Positions 7,675 to 15,353 of a DNA stretch of 44,982 bases are shown in pieces. A program made the position numbers and the translations under genes. This DNA is from Bifidobacteriaceae bacterium (GTDB taxonomy: Bacteria > Actinomycetota > Actinomycetes > Actinomycetales > WQXJ01). Location of the stretch: assembly GCA_031278655.1 (NCBI GenBank), contig JAITJZ010000077.1, forward strand, positions 1-44,982. The letters are read 5' to 3'. Position 1 is the stretch's first letter; each line of letters begins with the position of its first letter. The notes under the pieces were generated by a model. It did not search any database. It had not been told where the DNA came from and was given only the letters and a program-made list of their open reading frames with translations.

Positions 7675-9123
7675 ATGGCAGTTTCCCAGGTCGCCCCGGA
7701 AGAACAACTTAATCGCAAACCACAACTGAACAGCGACCACAAGTACCGTTCCGCGCTGCGGACGGCGGTGCTGGTGTCAACCTTTGGCGGCCTGTTGTTC
7801 GGATTCGACACCGGCGTCATCAACGGGGCCCTGCCGTTCATGGCCACCCCCGGCCAACTCGATCTCAACCCGCTCTGGCAGGGGATTGTGGCCTCGTCTT
7901 TGATCGCTGGGGCCGCCATCGGCGCGCTCAGCGGCGGCCGGCTGGCGGACGGCATCGGGCGGCGGAAAACCATCCTCATCCTGGCGGTGGTGTTCACGGT
8001 GGCGGCGGCCGGCTGCGCGCTGGCCCCGGACCGCTACATCATGACCATCGCGCGGATCGTGCTTGGCCTGGGGGTTGGCGGCGCCTCCGTGACGGTGCCG
8101 GTCTACCTGGCGGAGATCTCCCCGGCCGACCGGCGCGGCCGCCTGGTCACGCGCAACGAATTGATGATCGTCAGCGGGCAGTTCTTGGCCTTCGTCTCGA
8201 ACGCGGTCCTGGCGCAGGTGTTGGGCGGGTCCGGCCACACCTGGCGGGTGATGCTGGCGATGGCTGTCATCCCGGCGCTGGCGTTGTGGATCGGCATGAA
8301 GCTGATGCCGGAGTCGCCCCGCTGGTACGCCATGAAAGGCCGCCACGCAGAAGCCCTCAGGGTGCTCGAATCGGTGCGCGCCCCGGGCACGGCCCAGGCC
8401 GAATTGGATGAGATCCTGGAGGTCGTCAAACGCGAGTCCGAACAAGACCGGGCCACCTGGGGCGACCTGTTGGCCGTCTCCTGGATCAAGCGCTGCCTGC
8501 TGATTGGGATCGGCATAGCGGTCATCAACCAGATCACCGGCGTCAACTCGGTCATGTACTACGGCACCCAGATCATTCAGAAATCGGGCGTCGACATCGA
8601 TGAGGCCATCCTCGTCAACACCGCTAACGGCCTCATCTCGGTCATCGCCATGCTGGTCGGCATCTGGCTGCTCGGTTTTGTGGGGCGTCGCCGACTGGTG
8701 CTGATCGGCCTGGTCGGGACCACCTGCGCCCACGTCGCCATCGGCGCCGTCGCCAACGCCATGCCCGAATCCAGCCTCAAGGCCTATGTGGTCCTGGGCC
8801 TGACGGTCACCTTCCTGGCCTTCATGCAGGGCGCCGTCGGCCCGGCGACCTGGTGCCTGCTGGCCGAGGTCTTCCCCTCGCGGGTCCGCGGCTTGGCCAT
8901 GGGCACCGCCGTGGCCTGCATGTGGGTGACGAACTTCATCATCACCTTGCTCTTTCCGTGGGCGGTCTCAGATGACGGGATCGGCATCGCCTCGACCTTC
9001 TACGTCTTCGCGGCCTTGGGGGCGGCGGCGATCGTCTGGGGTTTGAAGTACCTGCCGGAGACCAAGGGCAAGTCCCTGGAGCAGATCGAGTGGAACTTCG
9101 CCTCCGGGCGGATTCCGCACTGA
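7675..9123 (+). CDS. iolT: MFS sugar porter, probable myo-inositol/H+ symporter
   Basis: A 482-residue inner-membrane symporter with 12 predicted helices. It has the sugar-porter signatures GGLLFGFDTGVINGAL (TM1, residues 38-53), GRLADGIGRRK in loop 2-3, PVYLAEISPADRRG after TM4, PESPRWY before the central loop, QITGVNSVMYYG in TM7 and PETKGKSLEQIE at the C-terminus. The length and the GFDTGVINGAL segment match actinobacterial IolT proteins, and the operon context supports inositol as substrate. ATG 7675 lies behind CAGGAG, 63 bp after the transaldolase gene. The last codon and stop (CAC TGA) form the first unit of an 8-bp tandem repeat. One copy of the interspersed 12-mer sits in the loop 2-3 codons (7949-7960). 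Confidence 0.88.
   Translation: MAVSQVAPEEQLNRKPQLNSDHKYRSALRTAVLVSTFGGLLFGFDTGVINGALPFMATPGQLDLNPLWQGIVASSLIAGAAIGALSGGRLADGIGRRKTILILAVVFTVAAAGCALAPDRYIMTIARIVLGLGVGGASVTVPVYLAEISPADRRGRLVTRNELMIVSGQFLAFVSNAVLAQVLGGSGHTWRVMLAMAVIPALALWIGMKLMPESPRWYAMKGRHAEALRVLESVRAPGTAQAELDEILEVVKRESEQDRATWGDLLAVSWIKRCLLIGIGIAVINQITGVNSVMYYGTQIIQKSGVDIDEAILVNTANGLISVIAMLVGIWLLGFVGRRRLVLIGLVGTTCAHVAIGAVANAMPESSLKAYVVLGLTVTFLAFMQGAVGPATWCLLAEVFPSRVRGLAMGTAVACMWVTNFIITLLFPWAVSDDGIGIASTFYVFAALGAAAIVWGLKYLPETKGKSLEQIEWNFASGRIPH
7949..7960 (-). repeat. copy 2 of interspersed 12-mer GCCCGATGCCGT
   Basis: Exact copy on the minus strand inside the sugar porter gene, encoding part of ADGIGR of the conserved loop. 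This copy could be explained by coding constraint. Confidence 0.6.
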
Positions 9124-9156
9124 CGCACTGACCCACTGACCCACTGACGCACTGAC
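9117..9156. repeat. five tandem 8-bp units (SCACTGAC) across the iolT stop codon
   Basis: Units start at 9117, 9125, 9133, 9141 and 9149. The first contains the last codon and TGA stop of the porter gene. Because the unit is 8 bp, TGA recurs in all three frames. The repeat ends exactly where the AAGGAG box of the next gene begins. Confidence 0.9.
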
Positions 9157-9169
9157 AAGGAGTGAGACA

Positions 9170-10372
9170 ATGACTGACACCGCCACGCGCCGCCTTGGGA
9201 TTGGCCTGATTTCCGCCGGTTGGATGGGCCGGCTCCATTCCCGGGCCTACCTGGCGATCCCGGACAAGTACGCCGATTTGGGCGTGACCCCGGAGTTGGT
9301 GATAGTCGGCGATCCGGTTGAGGCCAACACCGACGCCGCCCAGCGCCAGTTCGGCTACCGCCAGGCGACCGCCGATTACCGCGAGGTCTTGGCCCATCCA
9401 GAGGTCGAGGCCGTTTCCATCTGCGCGCCCAATTACCTGCACCGCGAGTTCGCGCTGGCGGCGGCCGCCGCCGGGAAGCCGTTTTGGATCGAGAAGCCGA
9501 TGGGCGTCAGCGCCGCCGAGGCCGCCGATGTCGTCGCCGCCGCCGATGCCGCCGGGCTGGTCACGGGGGTTGGCTTCACCTATCGGCACGCCCCGGCCGT
9601 CGAGCACGCCAAGCGGTTGATCAGCCAGGGCGCCATCGGCCGGGTCACCAACGTCCATTGCAAACTCGACGCCGACTATTCGGCCGACCCGCGCGGGGCT
9701 AGGACCTGGCGTTTCGAGTTGGCGAAGGCCGGCACGGGCGTCCTTGGGGATCTGTTGTCGCATGGTTTCGATTTGGCGCAGTATTTGGTCGGTTCGCCGG
9801 TCAGCGGGGTTTCGGCGTTGACGGAGACGTTCATCACCGAACGCCCCGAGCCTGGCGCCGGGACCGGTCACAACGCACAGGTGTCCGATGACGCTCGGTT
9901 GCTCCCGGTGGAGAACGAGGACTATGCGGCTGTCTTGGCCAGGTTCGCCTCTGGTGTGGTCGCCACCTTTGAGTCGACCCGTGTGGGGGTGGGCGCGCGC
10001 TGCGATTATGGCATCACCGTTCGCGGCACGGCCGGGGCGATCAGTTGGAATTTCGAGCGGATGAATGAGATCGAGATCTGTTCTGACCCGTCCGCCCGTG
10101 ACTACGGTTTCACCCGCGGCCTGTCCGACCACCGTTTTGGGGACTTCGCCCGTTTCCAGCCCGGCGCTGGCATGGGCCTGTCCTTCGATGATCTGAAGAC
10201 CATTGAGGGTTCGCGTTTCGTGCGCTCGGTGGTTTCAGGCGAGCAGTTGTCCGCGTCGGTCGCGGACGCCTTGGCGACCTCCCGGATCGCTGCCGCCGCC
10301 GTCGCCTCGGCCGCCTCCGGCGCCTGGACCGAGGTCCCGGCGCCCACTGGCCGCACCACCTTCAACCGCTGA
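9170..10372 (+). CDS. Gfo/Idh/MocA oxidoreductase, probable inositol dehydrogenase
   Basis: A 400-residue NAD(P)-dependent oxidoreductase. In this position it most likely oxidises myo-inositol or another inositol isomer to the inosose (IolG-like role), the first step of the pathway. The Rossmann segment IGLISAGWMGRLHSRAY is at residues 11-27, the family motif EKPMG near 107, and the catalytic Asp/His segment LGDLLSHGFDLAQYL around 190-205. The length is longer than classic IolG (about 335-345), nearer the IolW/IolU-type or other MocA relatives, so the substrate is uncertain. ATG 9170 is preceded by AAGGAG. It is the last gene of the iolD run and converges on the gntR gene. Confidence 0.85.
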   Translation: MTDTATRRLGIGLISAGWMGRLHSRAYLAIPDKYADLGVTPELVIVGDPVEANTDAAQRQFGYRQATADYREVLAHPEVEAVSICAPNYLHREFALAAAAAGKPFWIEKPMGVSAAEAADVVAAADAAGLVTGVGFTYRHAPAVEHAKRLISQGAIGRVTNVHCKLDADYSADPRGARTWRFELAKAGTGVLGDLLSHGFDLAQYLVGSPVSGVSALTETFITERPEPGAGTGHNAQVSDDARLLPVENEDYAAVLARFASGVVATFESTRVGVGARCDYGITVRGTAGAISWNFERMNEIEICSDPSARDYGFTRGLSDHRFGDFARFQPGAGMGLSFDDLKTIEGSRFVRSVVSGEQLSASVADALATSRIAAAAVASAASGAWTEVPAPTGRTTFNR

Positions 10373-10395
10373 CCGGCCAGCCCCCAAGGCCAAGC

Positions 10396-10431
10396 AGCCC
10401 AGGGAGCCCAGGGAGCCCAGGGAGCCCAGGA
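10396..10431. repeat. four tandem 9-bp units (AGCCCAGGG)
   Basis: Intergenic direct repeats at 10396, 10405, 10414 and 10423 (last copy imperfect), between the convergent dehydrogenase and gntR genes. Confidence 0.85.
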
Positions 10432-10441
10432 GGCCAAGGCG

Positions 10442-10485
10442 GCTCAGGGCGCGGTCAGGGCGCGCTCAGGGCGCGGTCAGGGTCG
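10442..10485. repeat. two 22-bp direct repeats across the gntR stop codon
   Basis: Read on the minus strand, the terminal codons of gntR (CTG ACC GCG CCC TGA) are repeated once more, 22 bp downstream. The first unit is coding and contains the stop; the second is noncoding. Confidence 0.8.
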
Positions 10486-11209
10486 ATGTGAAGTGGTACT
10501 TGTCGCCCCGGTAGAGATGATCGCCGAGTTCGATCAATTCGCCCAGGTGGTCGCGGGCGTACCGTTTCATCGTGACGCAGGGGGCTCCGCGGGCGGTGTC
10601 GAGCAGGGCCGCCTCGGCGGCGGTGGCGGCGCGGGCGCCGATCAACTGGGTGGCGGTCCGCAGCGAGGCGCCTTGGGCGCGCATGAGTTCGTAGAGACCG
10701 TGCTGGTTCAGCGCCTCGACGGTGATGGCCTCGAACCGGCGTGGTATCCAGTTGCGCATGAGGGCGATGGGGCTGCCGCCGGCGCCGCGCAGGCGCACAA
10801 TCTCGATCAGTTCTTCGTCCGAGCCGAAGAGCGCGGCCATCTCCGCGTCCGGGGTGACGCGCTTGAGCGATTGCGTGGCGGTGCTCGGCTCCAGTCCGGC
10901 GGCGGCCATGTCGTCGAAGAAGGATGTGAACGCGACCGGCCTGACGATCGAGGCGCTGACCACAAGCGTGCCGACGCCTCGTTGGCGGACCACCAAGCCG
11001 GCGTCGACCAACTGCGAGATGGCTTGTCGGATGGTCGGGCGGGACACGCCCAGGCGCGTGGCCAGTTCGATCTCGTTCAGGAGTCGCGCGCCCACCGGGA
11101 TGGTTCCGGCCTGGATGGACGCCTCCAGTTGGCTGGCGACCTGGTGGTAGAGCGGAACCGGCGATCCGCGATCCAGCGTGACGTTGGGGATGACTTCGGC
11201 GGGCACCAT
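10466..11209 (-). CDS. GntR/HutC-family transcriptional regulator of the inositol locus
   Basis: A 247-residue regulator with an N-terminal winged helix-turn-helix (residues 17-85: PLYHQVASQLEASIQAG, LNEIELATRLGVSRPTIRQAI). A C-terminal UTRA effector domain (about 100-240) places it in the HutC branch. ATG 11209 is preceded by GGGAG. Its position between two iol transcription units and the shared sites before iolD, iolB and iolE suggest it is the local repressor, relieved by inositol or a catabolite; this is inference. A TTGTTAT...ATAACAA inverted repeat just upstream of its start could serve its own control. The 3' end is duplicated as a tandem repeat. Confidence 0.92.
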   Translation of the reverse strand: MVPAEVIPNVTLDRGSPVPLYHQVASQLEASIQAGTIPVGARLLNEIELATRLGVSRPTIRQAISQLVDAGLVVRQRGVGTLVVSASIVRPVAFTSFFDDMAAAGLEPSTATQSLKRVTPDAEMAALFGSDEELIEIVRLRGAGGSPIALMRNWIPRRFEAITVEALNQHGLYELMRAQGASLRTATQLIGARAATAAEAALLDTARGAPCVTMKRYARDHLGELIELGDHLYRGDKYHFTSTLTAP

Positions 11210-11244
11210 GAGAACTCCCGGGGGGTTTCGACAGTGAAAGTAGA

Positions 11245-11276
11245 TTGTTATTACAACCGATCATTCAGGATAACAA
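11245..11276 (-). promoter_or_regulatory. inverted repeat TTGTTAT-N18-ATAACAA upstream of gntR
   Basis: Perfect 7-bp arms at 11245-11251 and 11270-11276 in an AT-rich island 36 bp before the gntR start. It probably marks the gntR promoter or an operator; unlike the three iol sites in sequence. Confidence 0.45.
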
Positions 11277-11312
11277 AGCTTGGCCGGTCGAGTCACCACG
11301 ACGCGCGAGCCC

Positions 11313-11400
11313 AGCCGACCAGCCGCCCAGCGGCCCAGCGGCCCAGCCGCCCAGCCGCCCAGCGGCCCAGCGGCCCAGCGGCCCAGCCGCCCAGCGGCCC
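11313..11400. repeat. eleven tandem 8-bp units (AGCSGCCC; first unit AGCCGACC)
   Basis: A perfect-period minisatellite of 88 bp built from two unit types, AGCCGCCC and AGCGGCCC, in irregular order; a degenerate unit continues at 11401. It lies between the divergent gntR and iolB promoters, ending about 35 bp before the predicted iolB -35. Confidence 0.92.
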
Positions 11401-11435
11401 AGCCGGCACAATAGCCACAATCGCCCGCCCCGGAC

Positions 11436-11465
11436 TGGACAAAGGGCCTAATGTTAGGACATAAT
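11436..11465 (+). promoter_or_regulatory. iolB promoter with embedded operator ATGTTAGGACAT
   Basis: TGGACA at 11436-11441 (-35) and CATAAT at 11460-11465 (-10) are separated by 18 bp. The operator occupies 11451-11462, between and partly over the -10, a position suited to repression by blocking RNA polymerase. The leader to the iolB ATG is about 90 nt. Confidence 0.68.
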
Positions 11466-11558
11466 GACTTAAGGGTCCGCAGGCGAGAGGACAGCGCGTC
11501 AGCGCTGGCGCCGCCAACGAACGGACTATGGTCAGATGTGAGCAGCGAGGAGGCAGAC

Positions 11559-12425
11559 ATGGCCAATTGGTACTACCCCAAGGGCAGCGCGGCGCTGGAG
11601 GGCTGGACCACGGTGATCGATTCGGCGACCGAGGGCTGGGAGCACACCGGCTTGAAAGTTGCCGAACTCAGCCAGGGGCAAACCTTGTCCCTGCCGGCCG
11701 GCCCGGTTGAGCGCGTGGTCCTGCCCCTGAGCGGGGCGTTCACGGTGCTCCCAGACGGCGGCGACGGCATCGTGCTCGCCGGCCGTCCCTCAGTCTGGAC
11801 CGGGCCGAGCGACACCGCCTACGTCGGCCCAGGCCAGGGGCTGCGCCTCAGCGGCGAGGGCCGCGTCGCCGTCTGCGAGGCGGCGGCGACCGAGGCCCGC
11901 CCGGCGACCCACCAACCGGCCAGCGCGGTGCCGGTGGAACTGCGTGGCGCCGGCGCCTGCTCGCGCGAAGTCCGCAACTTTGGCACGCCCGGCACGTTGG
12001 CGGCGCAATCGATCATCGCCTGCGAGGTCATCACCCCGGCCGGAAACTGGTCCAGCTACCCGCCGCACAAACACGACGAAGAACTGGAAGGCGTCGAGAC
12101 CGCGCTCGAGGAAATCTATTACTTCCAAATGCGTTCCATCGCCCAGGGCCAGGGCGCGCCGCTCGCCTATCAGCGCGTCAGCGCCTCGCCCGGCCGCGAG
12201 ATCGACGTCCTGGCCGAAGTCCACGACGGCGACGTGGTGCTGGTGCCGTTCGGCTGGCACGGCCCGTCGATGGCCGCCCCCGGCTACGACCTCTACTACC
12301 TCAACATCATGGCCGGCCCGGGCCGCGAGCGCGCCTGGCGCACCGTCGACCATCCCGACCACGCCTGGATCCGCCAGACCCTCGAAGGCCAAAGCCTCGA
12401 TCCCAGACTGCCTTTTGGCGTCTGA
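11559..12425 (+). CDS. iolB: IolB, 5-deoxy-glucuronate isomerase
   Basis: A 288-residue cupin isomerase converting 5-deoxyglucuronate to 2-deoxy-5-keto-gluconate, the step after IolD. The start is ATG 11559 behind GAGGAGG; the frame is open further upstream through the promoter, which is not counted. The N-terminal half is a degenerate cupin. The C-terminal cupin has GNWSSYPPHKHDE (about residues 162-174), supplying the metal ligands, and EEIYYFQM shortly after, then PFGWHGPSMAAPGYDLYYLN near 227-246. The length is typical. It shares its transcript with iolA 92 bp downstream. Confidence 0.96.
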   Translation: MANWYYPKGSAALEGWTTVIDSATEGWEHTGLKVAELSQGQTLSLPAGPVERVVLPLSGAFTVLPDGGDGIVLAGRPSVWTGPSDTAYVGPGQGLRLSGEGRVAVCEAAATEARPATHQPASAVPVELRGAGACSREVRNFGTPGTLAAQSIIACEVITPAGNWSSYPPHKHDEELEGVETALEEIYYFQMRSIAQGQGAPLAYQRVSASPGREIDVLAEVHDGDVVLVPFGWHGPSMAAPGYDLYYLNIMAGPGRERAWRTVDHPDHAWIRQTLEGQSLDPRLPFGV

Positions 12426-12517
12426 CCGGACGGGGACCGGCGGGTGAGCCCGCCGATGCCGTGCCGCCAGTTTCTCAGCTCAACGTCGCCAGCGCGCGGC
12501 AACCGTTAGGAGAACCC

Positions 12518-14020
12518 GTGAGTCAGCCCGTAGTGCCGAATGTGATCGCCGGCCGCACTGCCGCAACGCCCGGAGCCGAGCCGCTGCTGGTGCGAAATCC
12601 AGCCACCGGCCGGGTGATCGCAAAGGTGGCTGAGGCCGGGCCGCCGGACGTCGAAGCGGCGGTGGCGGCGGCGCGCGCCGCCTTCGAGAGCTGGTCGCAG
12701 GTGCCGCTGGGGCGGCGCGCCGCCGTCCTGTTCAGGTTCCGCCAGTTGCTGGCCGAGGCCGGCGACGACCTCGCCGCCATTGTCAGCCGCGAACAGGGCA
12801 AGGTGCTGAGCGACGCCAAGGGCGAGGTCGCCAGGGGCTTGGAGGTCGTGGACTTCGCCTGCGGCATCCCGCAGCTGCTGAAGGGCGAGTTCTCGCCCCA
12901 GGTCGCCACCGGGGTCGATGTGGCGAGTTGGCGCGAGCCGCTGGGCGTGGCCGTGGGGGTGACGCCGTTCAACTTCCCGGTGATGGTGCCCCTGTGGATG
13001 TCGCCCATGGCCATCGCCACCGGCAACGCCTTCATTCTCAAGCCGTCGCCGCAGGATCCGTCCGCCGCCGTGCGCCTGGCCGAGCTGTGGGACCGGGCGG
13101 GCCTGCCGAGCGGCCTTTTCCAGGTCCTCCAGGGCGGCCCCGATGTGGTCAACCGGCTGATCACGCACCCGCAGGTGGACGCGGTCTCGTTTGTCGGCTC
13201 GACCCCGGTCGCCAGGCAGATTCATGCCGCGGCGGTCGCCGCCGGCAAGCGCGTCCAGGCCCTTGGAGGGGCCAAGAACCACGCCATCGTCCTGGCTGAC
13301 GCCGATGCCGAGTTCGCCGCCAATTCGGTGGTCGCCGCCGCGTTCGGCGCCGCCGGGCAACGCTGCATGGCGTTGTCGGTGGTGGCGGTCGAGGACGCCA
13401 TCGCGGATGAGTTCGTGGAGCGCGTGGTGGCCAAGGCCAAGGCTGTGACGGTGGCCGCCGGCGACGACCCGGCGGCGGACATGGGGCCGATGATTTCGGC
13501 CCGCGCCCGCGACCGGGCCGAGGAGATCGTCTCGGCCGCCGCCGCCGCCGGCGCCAGGGTGGCGTTGGACGGCCGGGGTTTGAGGCCGACCGGTCTTGAG
13601 GGCGGCTTTTTCACCGGCCCAACGGTGCTCGATGCCGTCACGCCCGCCATGCGCGCCTACGCCGAGGAGATTTTCGGGCCGGTTTTGGCGGTTGTTCGCA
13701 TCCGCGATCTTGATGAGGGCATAGCCCTCATCAACGCGAACCCCTATGGCAACGGCGCGGCCTTGTTCACCGGCGCCGGGGAGGCGGCGCGCCGCTTCGA
13801 GCGCGCCGTCACGGTGGGCATGATCGGCATCAACGTGCCCATCCCGGTGCCGGTCGGGTTTCACTCCTTCGGCGGCTGGAAGGACTCGCTGATCGGCGAC
13901 TTCCACGTCTATGGGCCGCAGGCCGTGGACTTCTACACCCAGGCGAAGGTCGCCACCCGGCGTTGGCCGGCCCCCGATCACAGCCCCAAGGCGTCGTTTA
14001 ATTTCGCCGCCCGCCACTGA
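12518..14020 (+). CDS. iolA: IolA/MmsA, methylmalonate-semialdehyde / malonate-semialdehyde dehydrogenase (acylating)
   Basis: A 500-residue CoA-acylating aldehyde dehydrogenase that turns malonate semialdehyde into acetyl-CoA and CO2, the last step of inositol breakdown; homologues also serve valine catabolism. GTG 12518 sits behind TTAGGAGAA and is preferred over an in-frame ATG 57 bp upstream that has no such box. Landmarks are VTPFNFPVMVPLWMSPMA, FVGSTPVARQIH (cofactor fold), GGAKNHAIVLADAD, catalytic cysteine in GAAGQRCMALS, and EEIFGPVLAVVR. The final CAC TGA starts a 16-bp tandem repeat. It converges on the alcohol dehydrogenase gene. Confidence 0.96.
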   Translation: MSQPVVPNVIAGRTAATPGAEPLLVRNPATGRVIAKVAEAGPPDVEAAVAAARAAFESWSQVPLGRRAAVLFRFRQLLAEAGDDLAAIVSREQGKVLSDAKGEVARGLEVVDFACGIPQLLKGEFSPQVATGVDVASWREPLGVAVGVTPFNFPVMVPLWMSPMAIATGNAFILKPSPQDPSAAVRLAELWDRAGLPSGLFQVLQGGPDVVNRLITHPQVDAVSFVGSTPVARQIHAAAVAAGKRVQALGGAKNHAIVLADADAEFAANSVVAAAFGAAGQRCMALSVVAVEDAIADEFVERVVAKAKAVTVAAGDDPAADMGPMISARARDRAEEIVSAAAAAGARVALDGRGLRPTGLEGGFFTGPTVLDAVTPAMRAYAEEIFGPVLAVVRIRDLDEGIALINANPYGNGAALFTGAGEAARRFERAVTVGMIGINVPIPVPVGFHSFGGWKDSLIGDFHVYGPQAVDFYTQAKVATRRWPAPDHSPKASFNFAARH

Positions 14021-14076
14021 CGTGTTCAGCCACTGACTCGTTCCGCCACTGACCCAATCAGCCACTGACTCGTTCA
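14013..14076. repeat. four tandem 16-bp units (GCCACTGAC + 7) across the iolA stop codon
   Basis: Units start at 14013, 14029, 14045 and 14061 and share the core GCCACTGAC. The first contains the iolA stop. TGA recurs in all three frames. The core resembles the 8-bp unit at 9117-9156. Confidence 0.9.
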
Positions 14077-14094
14077 GCGGCGGGCGGCCACCGC

Positions 14095-15153
14095 TCAGTC
14101 GAGGTAGACGATCGGTTTGATGAGGTCGGGCGCCTTGGTGTCCATCAGCTTGAAGGCCTCAGGGATGGCGTCGAAGCCGTGGAAGCGGTGCGAGATCATC
14201 TTGGTCGGGTCGATCCGCCCGTATTCGATCATGTTCAGCAGCCGCTGGATGCGCTTGCCGCCGCCGGGGCAGAAGCTGCCGCGGATGTCCTTGTCGGCCA
14301 TGCCCAGGCCCCAGTCGAGCGCGGCCAGGGTGATCTGGTCGCTGATGTCGAGGAAGTTGACGTTGGAGACGATGCCGTTGGGCCGGGTCATGCGCACGGC
14401 CTCGGCCAACGTCTGCGTCCCGCCGCCGGCGACGACAACCTTGTGCACGCCTTTGCCCCCGGTCGCCTCCAGCACCTGCGCGTCGAGCGGTCCGTCCTTG
14501 TAGGAGATGATCTGCGAGGCGCCGTAGGCGAGGGCGACTTCGGCGGCTTTGGGCCTGGTCCCGACCGCGAAGATCTGGCTGGCGCCGCTGAGAGCGGCGC
14601 CGGCGATGGCCATCAGGCCGACTGGCCCAATCCCGATCACCACGACTTTCTCGCCGATCTCAATCTCGGCCAGTTCGGCGCCGTGGAAGCCGGTCGACAT
14701 CATGTCCACGGTCATCAGGGCCGCTTCCGGGGCGACGCCTTCGGGAATGTGCGCCAGGTTCGGATCGGCCTGGTTGACGTGGAAGTATTCGGCCATGACG
14801 CCGTCCTTCTCGCCCAGGAACTTGAATGATCCGAACATCCCGCGGTCATGCGAGAAGGACCGGTAGTTCTGCACGCCGCGCGAGAGCCAGTTCGGGGTCA
14901 CGCAGGGGACGGCGACCAGGTCGCCGACCTTGAAACGGGTGACGCCGGCGCCAACTTCGTCGACTATGCCGACGGCCTCGTGCCCCAGGATGAGGTCGGT
15001 TTTCGGTCCCGAGCCGCCGTGTCCCACGTGGGTGTCGGAGGAACAGGGGGCAATGATTGTCGGTCGGATGATGGCGTCGAGCGGCCCGCAGGCCGGCCTG
15101 TCCTTTTCGATCCAGCCAAGGTCGTTGATTGAGTGCATGCCAAAACCACGCAT
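14095..15153 (-). CDS. zinc-dependent alcohol dehydrogenase of the NADP secondary-alcohol (TbADH) type
   Basis: A 352-residue medium-chain dehydrogenase closely patterned on Thermoanaerobacter/Clostridium secondary alcohol dehydrogenases: MRGFGMHSINDLGWIEKDRP, APCSSD (zinc Cys), LGHEA (zinc His and Glu) and TVDMMSTGFHGAEL with the third zinc ligand Asp. VVVIGIGPVGLMAIAGA is the Rossmann turn. VGTRP and the tyrosine of IISYKDG match the NADP-phosphate contacts of that group. ATG 15153 follows GAGGAGA. It sits between iolA and iolE, with 200 bp before it and its own likely -10 (TAGGCT, minus strand). Its role here is open: polyol or inositol isomer oxidation, or malonate-semialdehyde reduction, are guesses. 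Confidence 0.88.
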   Translation of the reverse strand: MRGFGMHSINDLGWIEKDRPACGPLDAIIRPTIIAPCSSDTHVGHGGSGPKTDLILGHEAVGIVDEVGAGVTRFKVGDLVAVPCVTPNWLSRGVQNYRSFSHDRGMFGSFKFLGEKDGVMAEYFHVNQADPNLAHIPEGVAPEAALMTVDMMSTGFHGAELAEIEIGEKVVVIGIGPVGLMAIAGAALSGASQIFAVGTRPKAAEVALAYGASQIISYKDGPLDAQVLEATGGKGVHKVVVAGGGTQTLAEAVRMTRPNGIVSNVNFLDISDQITLAALDWGLGMADKDIRGSFCPGGGKRIQRLLNMIEYGRIDPTKMISHRFHGFDAIPEAFKLMDTKAPDLIKPIVYLD

Positions 15154-15326
15154 TAGTTCTATCTCCTCAGGTCGAGCGATTTGTCTAAGGGGGCGGACAG
15201 CCGGCGGTCAAGCCAGGCGCGCGACCTCAGTGTCGGTGCGGGGTCCACCCACGGTCTGTGTGTGACACGAGCCTAGCGCGGAATCGACCGGATCTGGAAC
15301 CCCCCCAAGAATCCCAGGTCCGGACG

Positions 15327-15340
15327 GCCCCGCGCGGGGC
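15327..15340 (-). terminator. GC palindrome after iolE, possible terminator
   Basis: GCCCCGCGCGGGGC is a perfect 14-bp palindrome 13 bp beyond the iolE stop on the minus strand. No T-run follows, so termination is only suggested. The rest of the 200-bp gap before the dehydrogenase gene shows no gene. Confidence 0.4.
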
Positions 15341-15353
15341 TGGCGCGCCTCGC

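Noticed and set aside
11313-11400. Possible CRISPR array
   Set aside because: Units are contiguous 8-bp copies without spacers; no cas genes are present.
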